Assembly (NCBI GenBank): GCA_965263045.1
Contig: CBDHGK010000041.1
Coordinates: 2,852,001-2,916,000 of the forward strand
Origin: G963664115 sp965263045
Lineage (GTDB): Bacteria; Acidobacteriota; Terriglobia; 20CM-2-55-15
Reading direction: 5' to 3'
DNA length: 64,000 nt
The notes under the pieces were generated by a model. That model saw only the letters and a list, made by a program, of their open reading frames with translations. It was not told the origin of the DNA and did no database searches. This document shows, piece after piece, positions 36,581 through 43,594 of this stretch (positions are counted from its first letter, which is position 1; the number at the start of each line of letters is the position of its first letter). The translations under genes were made by a program, and so were the position numbers.

Positions 36581-37021
36581 ATGAGTTCAAACGCCGCATC
36601 GGTGTTCGAGTTGACGGTGCCCAGCCGGATGGAGGAATTGGCAGCCGTTCATCAGTTCGCTGAGAGCACGAGTGGAGCGCTCGGCCTGGACGCGGAACTG
36701 GCTCACTGGATCGAGCTGGCGATTAACGAATCCGCGATCAACGCCATACAACACGGCAATCGATCGGATGCCTCGAAAGAAGTCTCGATCCGAATTTCTT
36801 GCGACGGAGAAACGATAGAAATTGTCGTCGAGGACCAGGGTCCCGGCTTCCAGCTATCGGAGGTTGCCGACCCAACCGACGTCGAGAACCTGCTCAAACC
36901 CGGCGGTCGTGGAATTCTCATCATTCAATCGTTCATGGACACCGTTGAAGTCAGTCCGGTCGAAGCCGGCGGAAGCCGACTTCGAATGGTCAAGAGCATC
37001 GGTGGCGAAGTGGCATCATGA
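36581..37021 (+). CDS. RsbW-like anti-sigma/serine kinase ATPase
   Basis: The 146-residue protein is a GHKL-type ATPase: N-box WIELAINESAINAIQHGN, then VEDQGPGF (G1 box) and GGRGILIIQSFMDTVEV (G2 box). It resembles RsbW/SpoIIAB, which in partner-switching systems bind an anti-anti-sigma STAS protein or a sigma factor depending on phosphorylation. The next gene, overlapping by four bases, is a STAS protein, completing the pair. No PP2C phosphatase or group-specific sigma factor lies next to them, so the final target is unknown. Confidence 0.88.
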   Translation: MSSNAASVFELTVPSRMEELAAVHQFAESTSGALGLDAELAHWIELAINESAINAIQHGNRSDASKEVSIRISCDGETIEIVVEDQGPGFQLSEVADPTDVENLLKPGGRGILIIQSFMDTVEVSPVEAGGSRLRMVKSIGGEVAS

Positions 37022-37362
37022 CTATGACAATCACCGAGAGGCGACTCGACGACGTCGTCGTGCTGGACCTGGCAGGCCGGATCACGATCGGAGAAGGCAC
37101 GATCAGCTTGCGGGAGCAGATCCAGAAAATGCTTGACGCAGACGACAGGAAGTTCCTGTTGAGCCTGGCCGGTGTCGACTACATCGACAGTTCTGGATTG
37201 GGGGAATTGGTTTCTTCCTTCACGAGGGTCAAGAATCAGCAAGGTGATCTGAAACTCCTGGCATTGACGCGCCGGGTGCGGGACCTGATGCAGATTACAA
37301 AACTACTCACGGTGTTTGATGTCTATGATGATGAAGCGGAGGCGATCAAAAGCTTCCGATGA
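37018..37362 (+). CDS. STAS-domain anti-sigma factor antagonist
   Basis: This 114-residue STAS protein starts inside the ATGA overlap with the RsbW-like gene. DVVVLDLAGRITIGEGTISL and LSLAGVDYIDSSGLGELVSS contain the Ser that RsbW-type kinases phosphorylate (YIDSSGLG). The unphosphorylated form is expected to bind the kinase and release its client. The genes are surely co-translated. The following gene is on the opposite strand. Confidence 0.9.
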   Translation: MTMTITERRLDDVVVLDLAGRITIGEGTISLREQIQKMLDADDRKFLLSLAGVDYIDSSGLGELVSSFTRVKNQQGDLKLLALTRRVRDLMQITKLLTVFDVYDDEAEAIKSFR

Positions 37363-37420
37363 GGGGATAGGTATCTAATGTCAGGGAGAGAGGTATTCCG
37401 GCATTGAAAGTCGTCAGCGA

Positions 37421-38011
37421 TTACCTTTCGACTACGACGTTTGAGTCGGGCAGGGCCAGCCTCAGCAGCCGACCTTCTTCATCTGTCGTCGCACGTAGCT
37501 GAAGATTCTCGCTTCGCATTTCGTAAGTCCCTTCGCCAACACGCGCGACTTCGAGCGCCCCTAGCGTCATCTGCTGGGGCACTATGACGGGAACCGTTCC
37601 TCCTCGGACACCGAGCCGATAGAGCACGAGCATGTAGTGATGGAAGAAGTTATCGTCGACGATCATGCCACCCAGGGGAAATCTAACTTCGTACGGAGTT
37701 CTTTGGCCGTCAACCATGAATTCGATTTCGGCAACCTGGCCCGCGATTTCCACACTGAGCACCTGATCACCTGAACGGTATTCGTAGGCGATAGGATTGA
37801 AGCCGCCATCCAACTCCATACGACTGCGGACATCCACACGTTGACCGTTGATCTCCAGCCTGGTGTGCCCGGTCGCAAGGAATCCGTCTCCGTTTCTGAC
37901 GAGGGAAAACTCCTCGGTGCCCACGCGTTCACCATCGACGCTGACGGTGAACCTCGAGTTTTCAACCTGGGCCGGCCCCACGGCAAGCAACATCAGAACA
38001 AGGAAATTCAT
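37421..38011 (-). CDS. Hypothetical secreted protein, co-transcribed with aroK
   Basis: This 196-residue protein has a hydrophobic start (MNFLVLMLLAVGPAQVENS) that could be a signal peptide. The mature part is beta-rich: RFTVSVDGERVGTEEFSLVR, VRSRMELDGGFNPIAYEYRS, GGMIVDDNFFHHYMLVLYR. I recognise no family for certain. It overlaps the end of aroK by four bases and so is co-translated with it. There is no sign of a role in the shikimate pathway; the link may be only positional. Confidence 0.65.
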   Translation of the reverse strand: MNFLVLMLLAVGPAQVENSRFTVSVDGERVGTEEFSLVRNGDGFLATGHTRLEINGQRVDVRSRMELDGGFNPIAYEYRSGDQVLSVEIAGQVAEIEFMVDGQRTPYEVRFPLGGMIVDDNFFHHYMLVLYRLGVRGGTVPVIVPQQMTLGALEVARVGEGTYEMRSENLQLRATTDEEGRLLRLALPDSNVVVER

Positions 38012-38508
38012 GGAATATTGAGCAATCGAAGTATGCGGGAGGCGACATCCTCTGGATTCGATCCGTCGGTATTCACGGTCACTGCCGCCATTCTATACGA
38101 TGGAAGCCGCTCCTGGTAGAGTTCAGCAACCTGGGATGAACCGGAAAACAGCGGCCGACCGCCATCATCGTCAACGCGTGCCTGGATCGATTCCAACGCG
38201 GTCTCCAGATACACCGACAGACCCTTCGCCTCAACGTACGCGCGGTTGTCTGGATCAGCGTACACTCCCCCTCCGAGAGCGACTACCCGTGTGGCGGACC
38301 GGGATACTTTCCGGAGCAGCCTGGACTCCAATTCGCGAAAATAGGGTTGACCCGACTCCCTGAAAACGTCGGCTACAGATCGGCCCTCCGCGCGCTCGAT
38401 TTCATCGTCCAGATCAACGAAGAACCAACCCAGTTGCCTGGCCAGGACGCGTCCAACCGTTGTCTTACCCGCACCCATGAAACCAATGAGATAGATCCGT
38501 TCGGCCAT
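38008..38508 (-). CDS. aroK: Shikimate kinase
   Basis: The 166-residue protein starts MAERIYLIGFMGAGKTTVGR with a P-loop, followed by FVDLDDEIERAEG (Asp pair that binds shikimate and Mg), YFRELESRLLRKV (Arg) and VVALGGGVYADPDNR (GGG motif), then an LID-like segment (RVDDDGGRPLF). It phosphorylates shikimate at the 3-OH, the step before AroA. AroA (35123-36402) is broken in the same neighbourhood, leaving the kinase intact. Confidence 0.93.
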   Translation of the reverse strand: MAERIYLIGFMGAGKTTVGRVLARQLGWFFVDLDDEIERAEGRSVADVFRESGQPYFRELESRLLRKVSRSATRVVALGGGVYADPDNRAYVEAKGLSVYLETALESIQARVDDDGGRPLFSGSSQVAELYQERLPSYRMAAVTVNTDGSNPEDVASRILRLLNIP

Positions 38509-38649
38509 CGCAACCGATTCTTACATAAGATTGGGCCCATTTAGCGATTTCAGCAAGGATGTCGCGCGGTTCTCCGAGCTGATGGCTCAGATGTGAGAAG
38601 TTTGAGATGACCTTCCGTTTGCTGCGAGCCAGCGACCTGGCGGAACCTA

Positions 38650-39738
38650 TTGAGTATCGCATAATATAGTGACATTCTGTCATGAGTGTCCTATACTTCC
38701 TGCATGGGAAATCCAGCAGGAGTTCGACGCGACTTTGATGCACTAGAGCGGCGGCGTATGGAAGCCGCGACACTGTTAAAGCAGGGCTTGTCGGAAGCGG
38801 AGGTCGCCCGCCGGGTGGGTGTCCACCGGCAGTCGGTGAACCGCTGGTCCCAACAACTGACTGAATCAGGAAAGCAGGGACTGAAGCAGGCCGGGCGGGC
38901 GGGCCGCAGGCCGGGGCTGAGCCCGGCTGATCTGAAGAAGATCGAGCGGGGACTGAAACGCGGACCCGAAGCGCTGGGGTACGACACGAGTCTGTGGACC
39001 GGGTGGCGTGTCGCCCATCTGATCGAAGAGGAATGCGGTGTTCGATACCACCCCGGACACGTCTGGCGGATTCTGCAGCAGATGGGCTGGAGTTGCCAGC
39101 GGCCAACGGGTCGGGCGCTGGAGCGCGATGAAGACGCGATCCTTCGGTGGAAGAAGACAATCTGGCCCGGGATTAAAAAAAAGCCCGGAGAGAGGGCCGG
39201 ACGATCGTATTCGTCGACGAAAGCGGGCTGACAGAACGGCCGCATCGGTACCGCACCTGGTCGCCGCGCGGTCAGACTCCGGTCCTGCAGTACCACTTCA
39301 ACTGGAAGAGTCTGTCGGCAATCGCCGGAGTGACCTGGTGGAACTTCTACTTCAGGATGTATCCGGGAGCCATCCGCAGTCCGCAGGTTGTCGAATTCCT
39401 GAAGCATCTGATGCGTCACATTCCCGACGCTCTGTTGGTGATCTGGGACGGGCTGCCGAGTCATCGGAGCCGCATGGTCCGAGACTTTGTCGCCGAAACT
39501 CAGGGCCGACTCGTTCTGGAACGTCTGCCGGCGTATGCACCGGAGCTGAATCCAGTCGAATATCTGTGGGGCTACTGGAAGCATCATGAACTGCCGAACT
39601 TCTGTCCCAAAGACTTCGGCCAGCTCAGCGACCATGCGCGTCGGGCACTGTGCCGGATGCGGCGCCGGCCGCGACTTGTCACGGCATTCTGGAAGCAGGC
39701 CAGCCTCTTCTAGTGTCACTATATTATGCGATTCTCAA
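38650..39738 (+). mobile_element. IS630-family insertion sequence
   Basis: The 1089-bp element is flanked by TA (38648-38649 and 39739-39740). The inverted ends start TTGAGTATCGCATAATATAG (left) and TTGAGAATCGCATAATATAG (right, reversed). The right TA is also the first TA of the next foldback element, so this IS stands in a chain of TA-targeting elements. Confidence 0.9.
38704..39713 (+). CDS. IS630-family transposase, two frames joined by a probable -1 frameshift
   Basis: The first frame (from ATG at 38704; GTG at 38686 also possible) has the helix-turn-helix LSEAEVARRVGVHRQSVNRW and ends with GIKKKPGERAG. A run of eight A at 39175-39182 allows slippage by -1, after which the reading gives IKKKARREGRTIVFVDESGL, RYRTWSPRGQTP, VIWDGLPSHRS and AYAPELNPVEYLWGYWK, the DDE catalytic domain of IS630 (D in VFVDES, D in VIWDG, E in NPVEY). 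The joined protein is 336 residues. Programmed frameshifting of this kind occurs in some IS families; a simple mutation is the alternative. Confidence 0.85.
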
Positions 39739-39937
39739 TAGTGGCCTGTAACAGAGACATCGCCAGTGACGTTCGGAGCGCAACGGGGCCGGATTCCAGG
39801 AGGCAACAGGTTGACGACGCGACGTCGCGGGGACGAGGGAATGCTCCGACATTCCGAGGAGGAGCGACAACGAAGACGGCCCCGTTTGGCCCTAATGCGG
39901 CCTTTGAAATCTATGCCGCTTCTGCCACGGGCTGCTA
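39739..39937. repeat. TA-flanked foldback element, mosaic of types A and B
   Basis: The left end is the A-type TAGTGGCCTGTAACAGAGAC and the right end the B-type TTCTGCCACGGGCTGCTA. The shared core is present (GAATGCTCCGACATTCC, AACGAAGACGGCCCCGTT). Having one end of each type suggests recombination between family members. Its TA termini are shared with the IS630 element on the left and the type C element on the right. Confidence 0.75.
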
Positions 39938-40049
39938 GGAGCCTGCGCCGTAGAACGCTTTTAGGCCATTATGGCCACGGTATGTTGTGGGTATACAGCG
40001 CTTAGCGTCGATATGTAGTGCCGGGTTTTTTCTACGGCGCAGACTCCTA
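39936..40049. repeat. TA-flanked foldback element, type C (114 bp)
   Basis: TAGGAGCCTGCGCCGTAGA (39936-39954) and TCTACGGCGCAGACTCCTA (40031-40049) are inverse copies with one mismatch. The interior of 76 bases has no gene. The right end supplies the TAG stop (40047-40049 on the minus strand) of the DUF4097-like gene. Confidence 0.75.
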
Positions 40050-41408
40050 GGGCCCTCGGGTGAGACGAACGTCACCCCGGCGGGTCTCGATCGTAATATC
40101 GGGGCCCTGGGTACCCATGTTGCCGACCACCTGGACGTCCGACCCGGAACGAAACGTCTCGAGACCCTCGAAATCGAAATCGATCGAACCCTCCCGCGTT
40201 CGGGCATCAAGGAAAAAACTGGAATCACCAGGCAAGCCGATCGACACGTCCGTGTATTGTCCGCGGATGGCAACGTCACCCCGGGGGGGCTCGGAGAAGG
40301 AAACGCGGACCCTGCCGTGGCGGTTCCCGATATCAACCGCCTGGGGGGGAGGATCGGCGACAATGTTGGGGTAGGTGATCGCGACTTCGACCGAACGCAC
40401 TTCCTCAATATCAATCGAGTGATCGTTGCCCGCGATCCGGACACCGCCATCAATGCTCTCCCCGGTCACTTCAGAGACCCTGTTCACGACACTAACTTCT
40501 CCGTCGATGTCGGAGAGATGAACGGAAGCCATCCGAGCGTCGACGCTGACATTACCTCCGACCCGGTACATTGCCACCCTGGCAAACTCATTCGCCACGG
40601 TGACATCACCGGAAACGAATTCGGCGACGACGTCGCCGTATGCGTCGTCGATACGCAGATCGCCGTCGACGTCATGTACCGTGGTGGGTCCAAACCTGTT
40701 CCGCACACGCTGATCTCCCTTGAGACCAGTAACCTGGACGGTTCCGTACTTGTTGTCCACTTCGACCTCGGACTCTTGCGGAACCTGAACCCACAGACTG
40801 GATCTGAAGCGGCGGCGATCCCCGCTGCTCAGTTCATCGCGGTTGGAATCCACGACGTAGTTGCCGTCCCGTCGCTCGATTGTGAAGACCAACTCGGGTT
40901 CCAGACGACGGGCTTCGACCCGGTCACTCGCACGGATCCTCAGGGTCACCTCAACCACAATGGCGTTCCCGTCGCCCGGTTCGACCTCGACCGAGCCGTA
41001 AATGTTGTGAATTCTGATGGTGTTGCCGGGCCCGGCCTCAAGCTGGACAGTCCGGGAAAACTCGAAGCTTTCTCCAAGAATGTCGAACAGATTCAGTTCT
41101 TCGCTCGCAAGTCCGATCTGACTCAGATCTGAACCTATGCGCGTGGCTGCCGTGAACACCGTTCCGGCAAACAGAAAAAGGAGGAGCAGTACAACCTCAA
41201 CGCCAGGCATCAGCGGGCGACTCGAGCCCCTCAGACAACGGTAGTCCACCAGCTTGATCACACCCCATCCAATCATGAGAACCGGCCAGTACTGCGGCCA
41301 TCCGTCCCAGATCGTAACCGCATAACCCAGCCCGCGGAGCAGCAGGATGCCCCCGACCGATATCGACACAACGGACCAAAAAATCATACCGAGTCTGCCA
41401 CGATGCAA
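40047..41408 (-). CDS. Membrane-anchored DUF4097-like protein (LiaF-like N-terminus)
   Basis: The 453-residue protein begins with two membrane segments (MIFWSVVSISVGGILLLRGL and a helix within YWPVLMIGWGVIKLV) and a third (EVVLLLLFLFAGTVFTAA), a layout like LiaI/LiaF-type envelope proteins. The rest is a repetitive beta-solenoid typical of DUF4097 (NKYGTVQVTGLKGDQRV, DDAYGDVVAEFVSGDVTV, DARMASVHLSDIDGEVSV). The stop lies in the inverted repeat of a foldback element. A related secreted protein is at 18985. A role in envelope stress is inferred from family context only. Confidence 0.78.
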   Translation of the reverse strand: MHRGRLGMIFWSVVSISVGGILLLRGLGYAVTIWDGWPQYWPVLMIGWGVIKLVDYRCLRGSSRPLMPGVEVVLLLLFLFAGTVFTAATRIGSDLSQIGLASEELNLFDILGESFEFSRTVQLEAGPGNTIRIHNIYGSVEVEPGDGNAIVVEVTLRIRASDRVEARRLEPELVFTIERRDGNYVVDSNRDELSSGDRRRFRSSLWVQVPQESEVEVDNKYGTVQVTGLKGDQRVRNRFGPTTVHDVDGDLRIDDAYGDVVAEFVSGDVTVANEFARVAMYRVGGNVSVDARMASVHLSDIDGEVSVVNRVSEVTGESIDGGVRIAGNDHSIDIEEVRSVEVAITYPNIVADPPPQAVDIGNRHGRVRVSFSEPPRGDVAIRGQYTDVSIGLPGDSSFFLDARTREGSIDFDFEGLETFRSGSDVQVVGNMGTQGPDITIETRRGDVRLTRGP

Positions 41409-41745
41409 ATTGACCCCTCCTTTCGTCCTCTGGTCAAACTTTTCAGGGCACCGAGAATCACAGCCTGTAGAAGGTCCGGACCGACCCTGAACTATACCGT
41501 AACGCTCAAACCCCGGCTACGCCCGGACTGGGTCAGGACGCTCGGGCGGGGCCGCAAATGCGCTGGTCGTGGCGATGGGCCAGCGTATTCGAGGAATCCT
41601 GCAGCCGGGCATATCCGGTCCTGTAAGTTCCTCGCCGGTTCGCGGCGGTCATCAAGGCCTCGCGCAAGCGTCTGGTGGGCGGAAATGCAACCGCCGACAG
41701 AAAAGTTTCATTGGCGGCTCATTTTTTCTGCCATAATTCCCCGAT
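41409..41745. other. Intergenic region, no gene found
   Basis: The 337 bases between two divergent genes contain only open frames that look like out-of-phase reading. No palindrome or clear promoter pair was recognised, though both neighbours need their promoters here. Confidence 0.4.
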
Positions 41746-42717
41746 ATGAGCCGGAAACTGTTGTATTTCTTAGGCTTCGCGGTTCTGATAGCCGCAACAG
41801 TGCTGCTGCTTCGACGAGACTTCGACTCCCAACTCTTCTTCGAGAGCTTCTCGAATGTCCGACCGGCTTTGCTCCTTGCTTCTATCGTCGCCACGTTTGC
41901 CTCCTATGCGATCCGGGCTCTCCGATGGCAGGTCTTACTTAAATCCTTAAAACTGATCCGACTGGAATCCCTCGTCATGGCCACGCTTCTGGGCTTCGGT
42001 GCCATTTACGCACTTGGGCGCGCGGGGGAGTTGGTACGGCCTGTATGGATCGCCCGCAAGGAAGAAATCTCGACAATCGGGTCATTCGCCGCGATCGTAC
42101 TGGAGCGGGTCTTCGATCTCCTGATGCTGCTGTTACTATTCGCGATCAGCCTCGCCTTCGTCCGACTTCCGATTGGAGCGGAGAACTCGGTAACACTGCT
42201 GGCACAGGCGGCATGGACCATACTCGTCGTTGTGAGCGCGGCTCTCGTTGCTTCGATTCTGTTCGAGAAATATATAACGGGTATCGCGAACAGATTCGCC
42301 GGGCAACGGATTCAACAGTTGCTGGAGGCCTTCAGGGAGGGTCTCGCAGCCACCTCGAATCTGCGAAATCTGGGACTCGTTGCCGCGTACTCGCTCCTGT
42401 TATGGTTCGTTGTTGCGATACAATTCTGGTTTATGATCGTGGGCCTGAACTTTGATCTTCCGATCGCGGCGACGACGATCGTACTCGTCGGTTCGGCACT
42501 CGGCTCGATCGCTCAAATTCCGGGCATTGGTGGAGGATTCCAGGCTGCGTTCATTTTCTGCCTGACCACCTTCTTTCTGGTGCCGGTGGAAGCGGCCATC
42601 GCAGCGTCGCTGATTGCGTGGCTCGTCACCTACATTCCGACGCTGCTGGCTGCCGCGATCTACATGATGTGGAAGGGCATCTCCACGCGCGAATTGGTCG
42701 CCCAGGAACCCGCGTGA
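41746..42717 (+). CDS. Flippase-like (LPG synthase TM-type) membrane protein
   Basis: The 323-residue protein has seven or eight membrane helices. It matches the UPF0104/lysylphosphatidylglycerol synthase transmembrane family: FASYAIRALRWQVLL, LGFGAIYALGRAGELVRPVWIA, AAIVLERVFDLLMLL and GSIAQIPGIGGGFQAAFIF are the family's conserved stretches (RAGE-x-x-RP and IPGxxGG). No aminoacyl-transferase domain is attached. Members are thought to move lipids or carry substrates across the membrane. It is followed 17 bases later by nrdR. Confidence 0.82.
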   Translation: MSRKLLYFLGFAVLIAATVLLLRRDFDSQLFFESFSNVRPALLLASIVATFASYAIRALRWQVLLKSLKLIRLESLVMATLLGFGAIYALGRAGELVRPVWIARKEEISTIGSFAAIVLERVFDLLMLLLLFAISLAFVRLPIGAENSVTLLAQAAWTILVVVSAALVASILFEKYITGIANRFAGQRIQQLLEAFREGLAATSNLRNLGLVAAYSLLLWFVVAIQFWFMIVGLNFDLPIAATTIVLVGSALGSIAQIPGIGGGFQAAFIFCLTTFFLVPVEAAIAASLIAWLVTYIPTLLAAAIYMMWKGISTRELVAQEPA

Positions 42718-42734
42718 TCCGGAATGACTAGCCT

Positions 42735-43193
42735 ATGAAGTGTCCATTTTGCGGCCACCTGCACGACAAAGTCGTCGATTCCCGGGAAAGCAAAGAAGGG
42801 GAAGCCATTCGGCGGCGACGCCAATGCATTGGATGTAACCGACGCTTCACAAGTTATGAGCGAATCGACGAAATCCCTTACATGGTCGTCAAGAAAGACG
42901 GACGGCGCGAGAGATTCGAGCGCCAGAAGGTTCTTTCGGGTTTGCTTCGCGCCTGTGAGCGACGTCCGGTCTCGATGATCCAGCTCGAGTCGATCGCTGA
43001 CAAGGCCGAACTGTTGGCTCAGGAGTCTCCCGTACGTGAGGTTCCGGCCCAGACCATCGGAGAGTCCATCATGGCGGCATTGAAGAATCTGGACAAAGTG
43101 GCCTATGTCCGGTTCGCCTCCGTCTATCTGGATTTTAAAGATGTCGAGGAGTTCAAGTCTGAGCTCGAAGACCTACTCAAAGGCAGGGAGTGA
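42735..43193 (+). CDS. nrdR: Transcriptional repressor NrdR
   Basis: The 152-residue protein starts MKCPFCGHLHDKVVDSRESK and continues with CIGCNRRFTSYER, the four-cysteine zinc ribbon, then an ATP-cone (MVVKKDGRRERFERQKVLSG, VRFASVYLDFKDVEEF). NrdR senses dATP/ATP and represses ribonucleotide reductase genes. No nrd gene or NrdR box pair is noted in the window. It is followed without gap by an Hsp20 gene (TGATG overlap) and then lon. Confidence 0.95.
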   Translation: MKCPFCGHLHDKVVDSRESKEGEAIRRRRQCIGCNRRFTSYERIDEIPYMVVKKDGRRERFERQKVLSGLLRACERRPVSMIQLESIADKAELLAQESPVREVPAQTIGESIMAALKNLDKVAYVRFASVYLDFKDVEEFKSELEDLLKGRE

Positions 43194-43564
43194 TGGCCTA
43201 CTTCGATTTCGAGCCCGAAGAACGTCTTCGCTCCGCGTGGACTCCGATCATCGACGTATTCGAAAGCCCCTCTGAAATCATCGTCCGGGTGGAGTTGCCT
43301 GGTGTGGACAAATCGGATGTCCGCCTTCGCTGGAGAAACAACGTCTTAGAGATTACAGGGAATAAGCGCCATCAGACTTCCGAGCAGGGAAGCTGCAGGT
43401 ACCTCTGTGTCGAGCGGCAACACGGCCGGTTCAGGAGAGACATCGCGATCAGTACCGCTATCGATTTCAGAAAATCAGCGGCGGACCTCCGGAACGGGCT
43501 GCTACATATCCGCCTCCCAAAGCTTGTCGACCGAACTGAAGATTCCTTTATCACGATCGAATAG
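43193..43564 (+). CDS. Hsp20-family small heat-shock protein
   Basis: This 123-residue protein starts at ATG 43193 (overlapping the nrdR stop as TGATG) and is an alpha-crystallin domain: PIIDVFESPSEIIVRVELPG, NVLEITGNKR, ERQHGRFRRDIAISTAID and NGLLHIRLPK. The flanking arms are short. Small heat-shock proteins bind unfolding proteins without ATP. The next gene is the Lon protease, so chaperone and protease are likely expressed together. Confidence 0.9.
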   Translation: MAYFDFEPEERLRSAWTPIIDVFESPSEIIVRVELPGVDKSDVRLRWRNNVLEITGNKRHQTSEQGSCRYLCVERQHGRFRRDIAISTAIDFRKSAADLRNGLLHIRLPKLVDRTEDSFITIE

Positions 43565-43594
43565 ACAGCACTCCCTTATTGAGCACTGAGGCAC

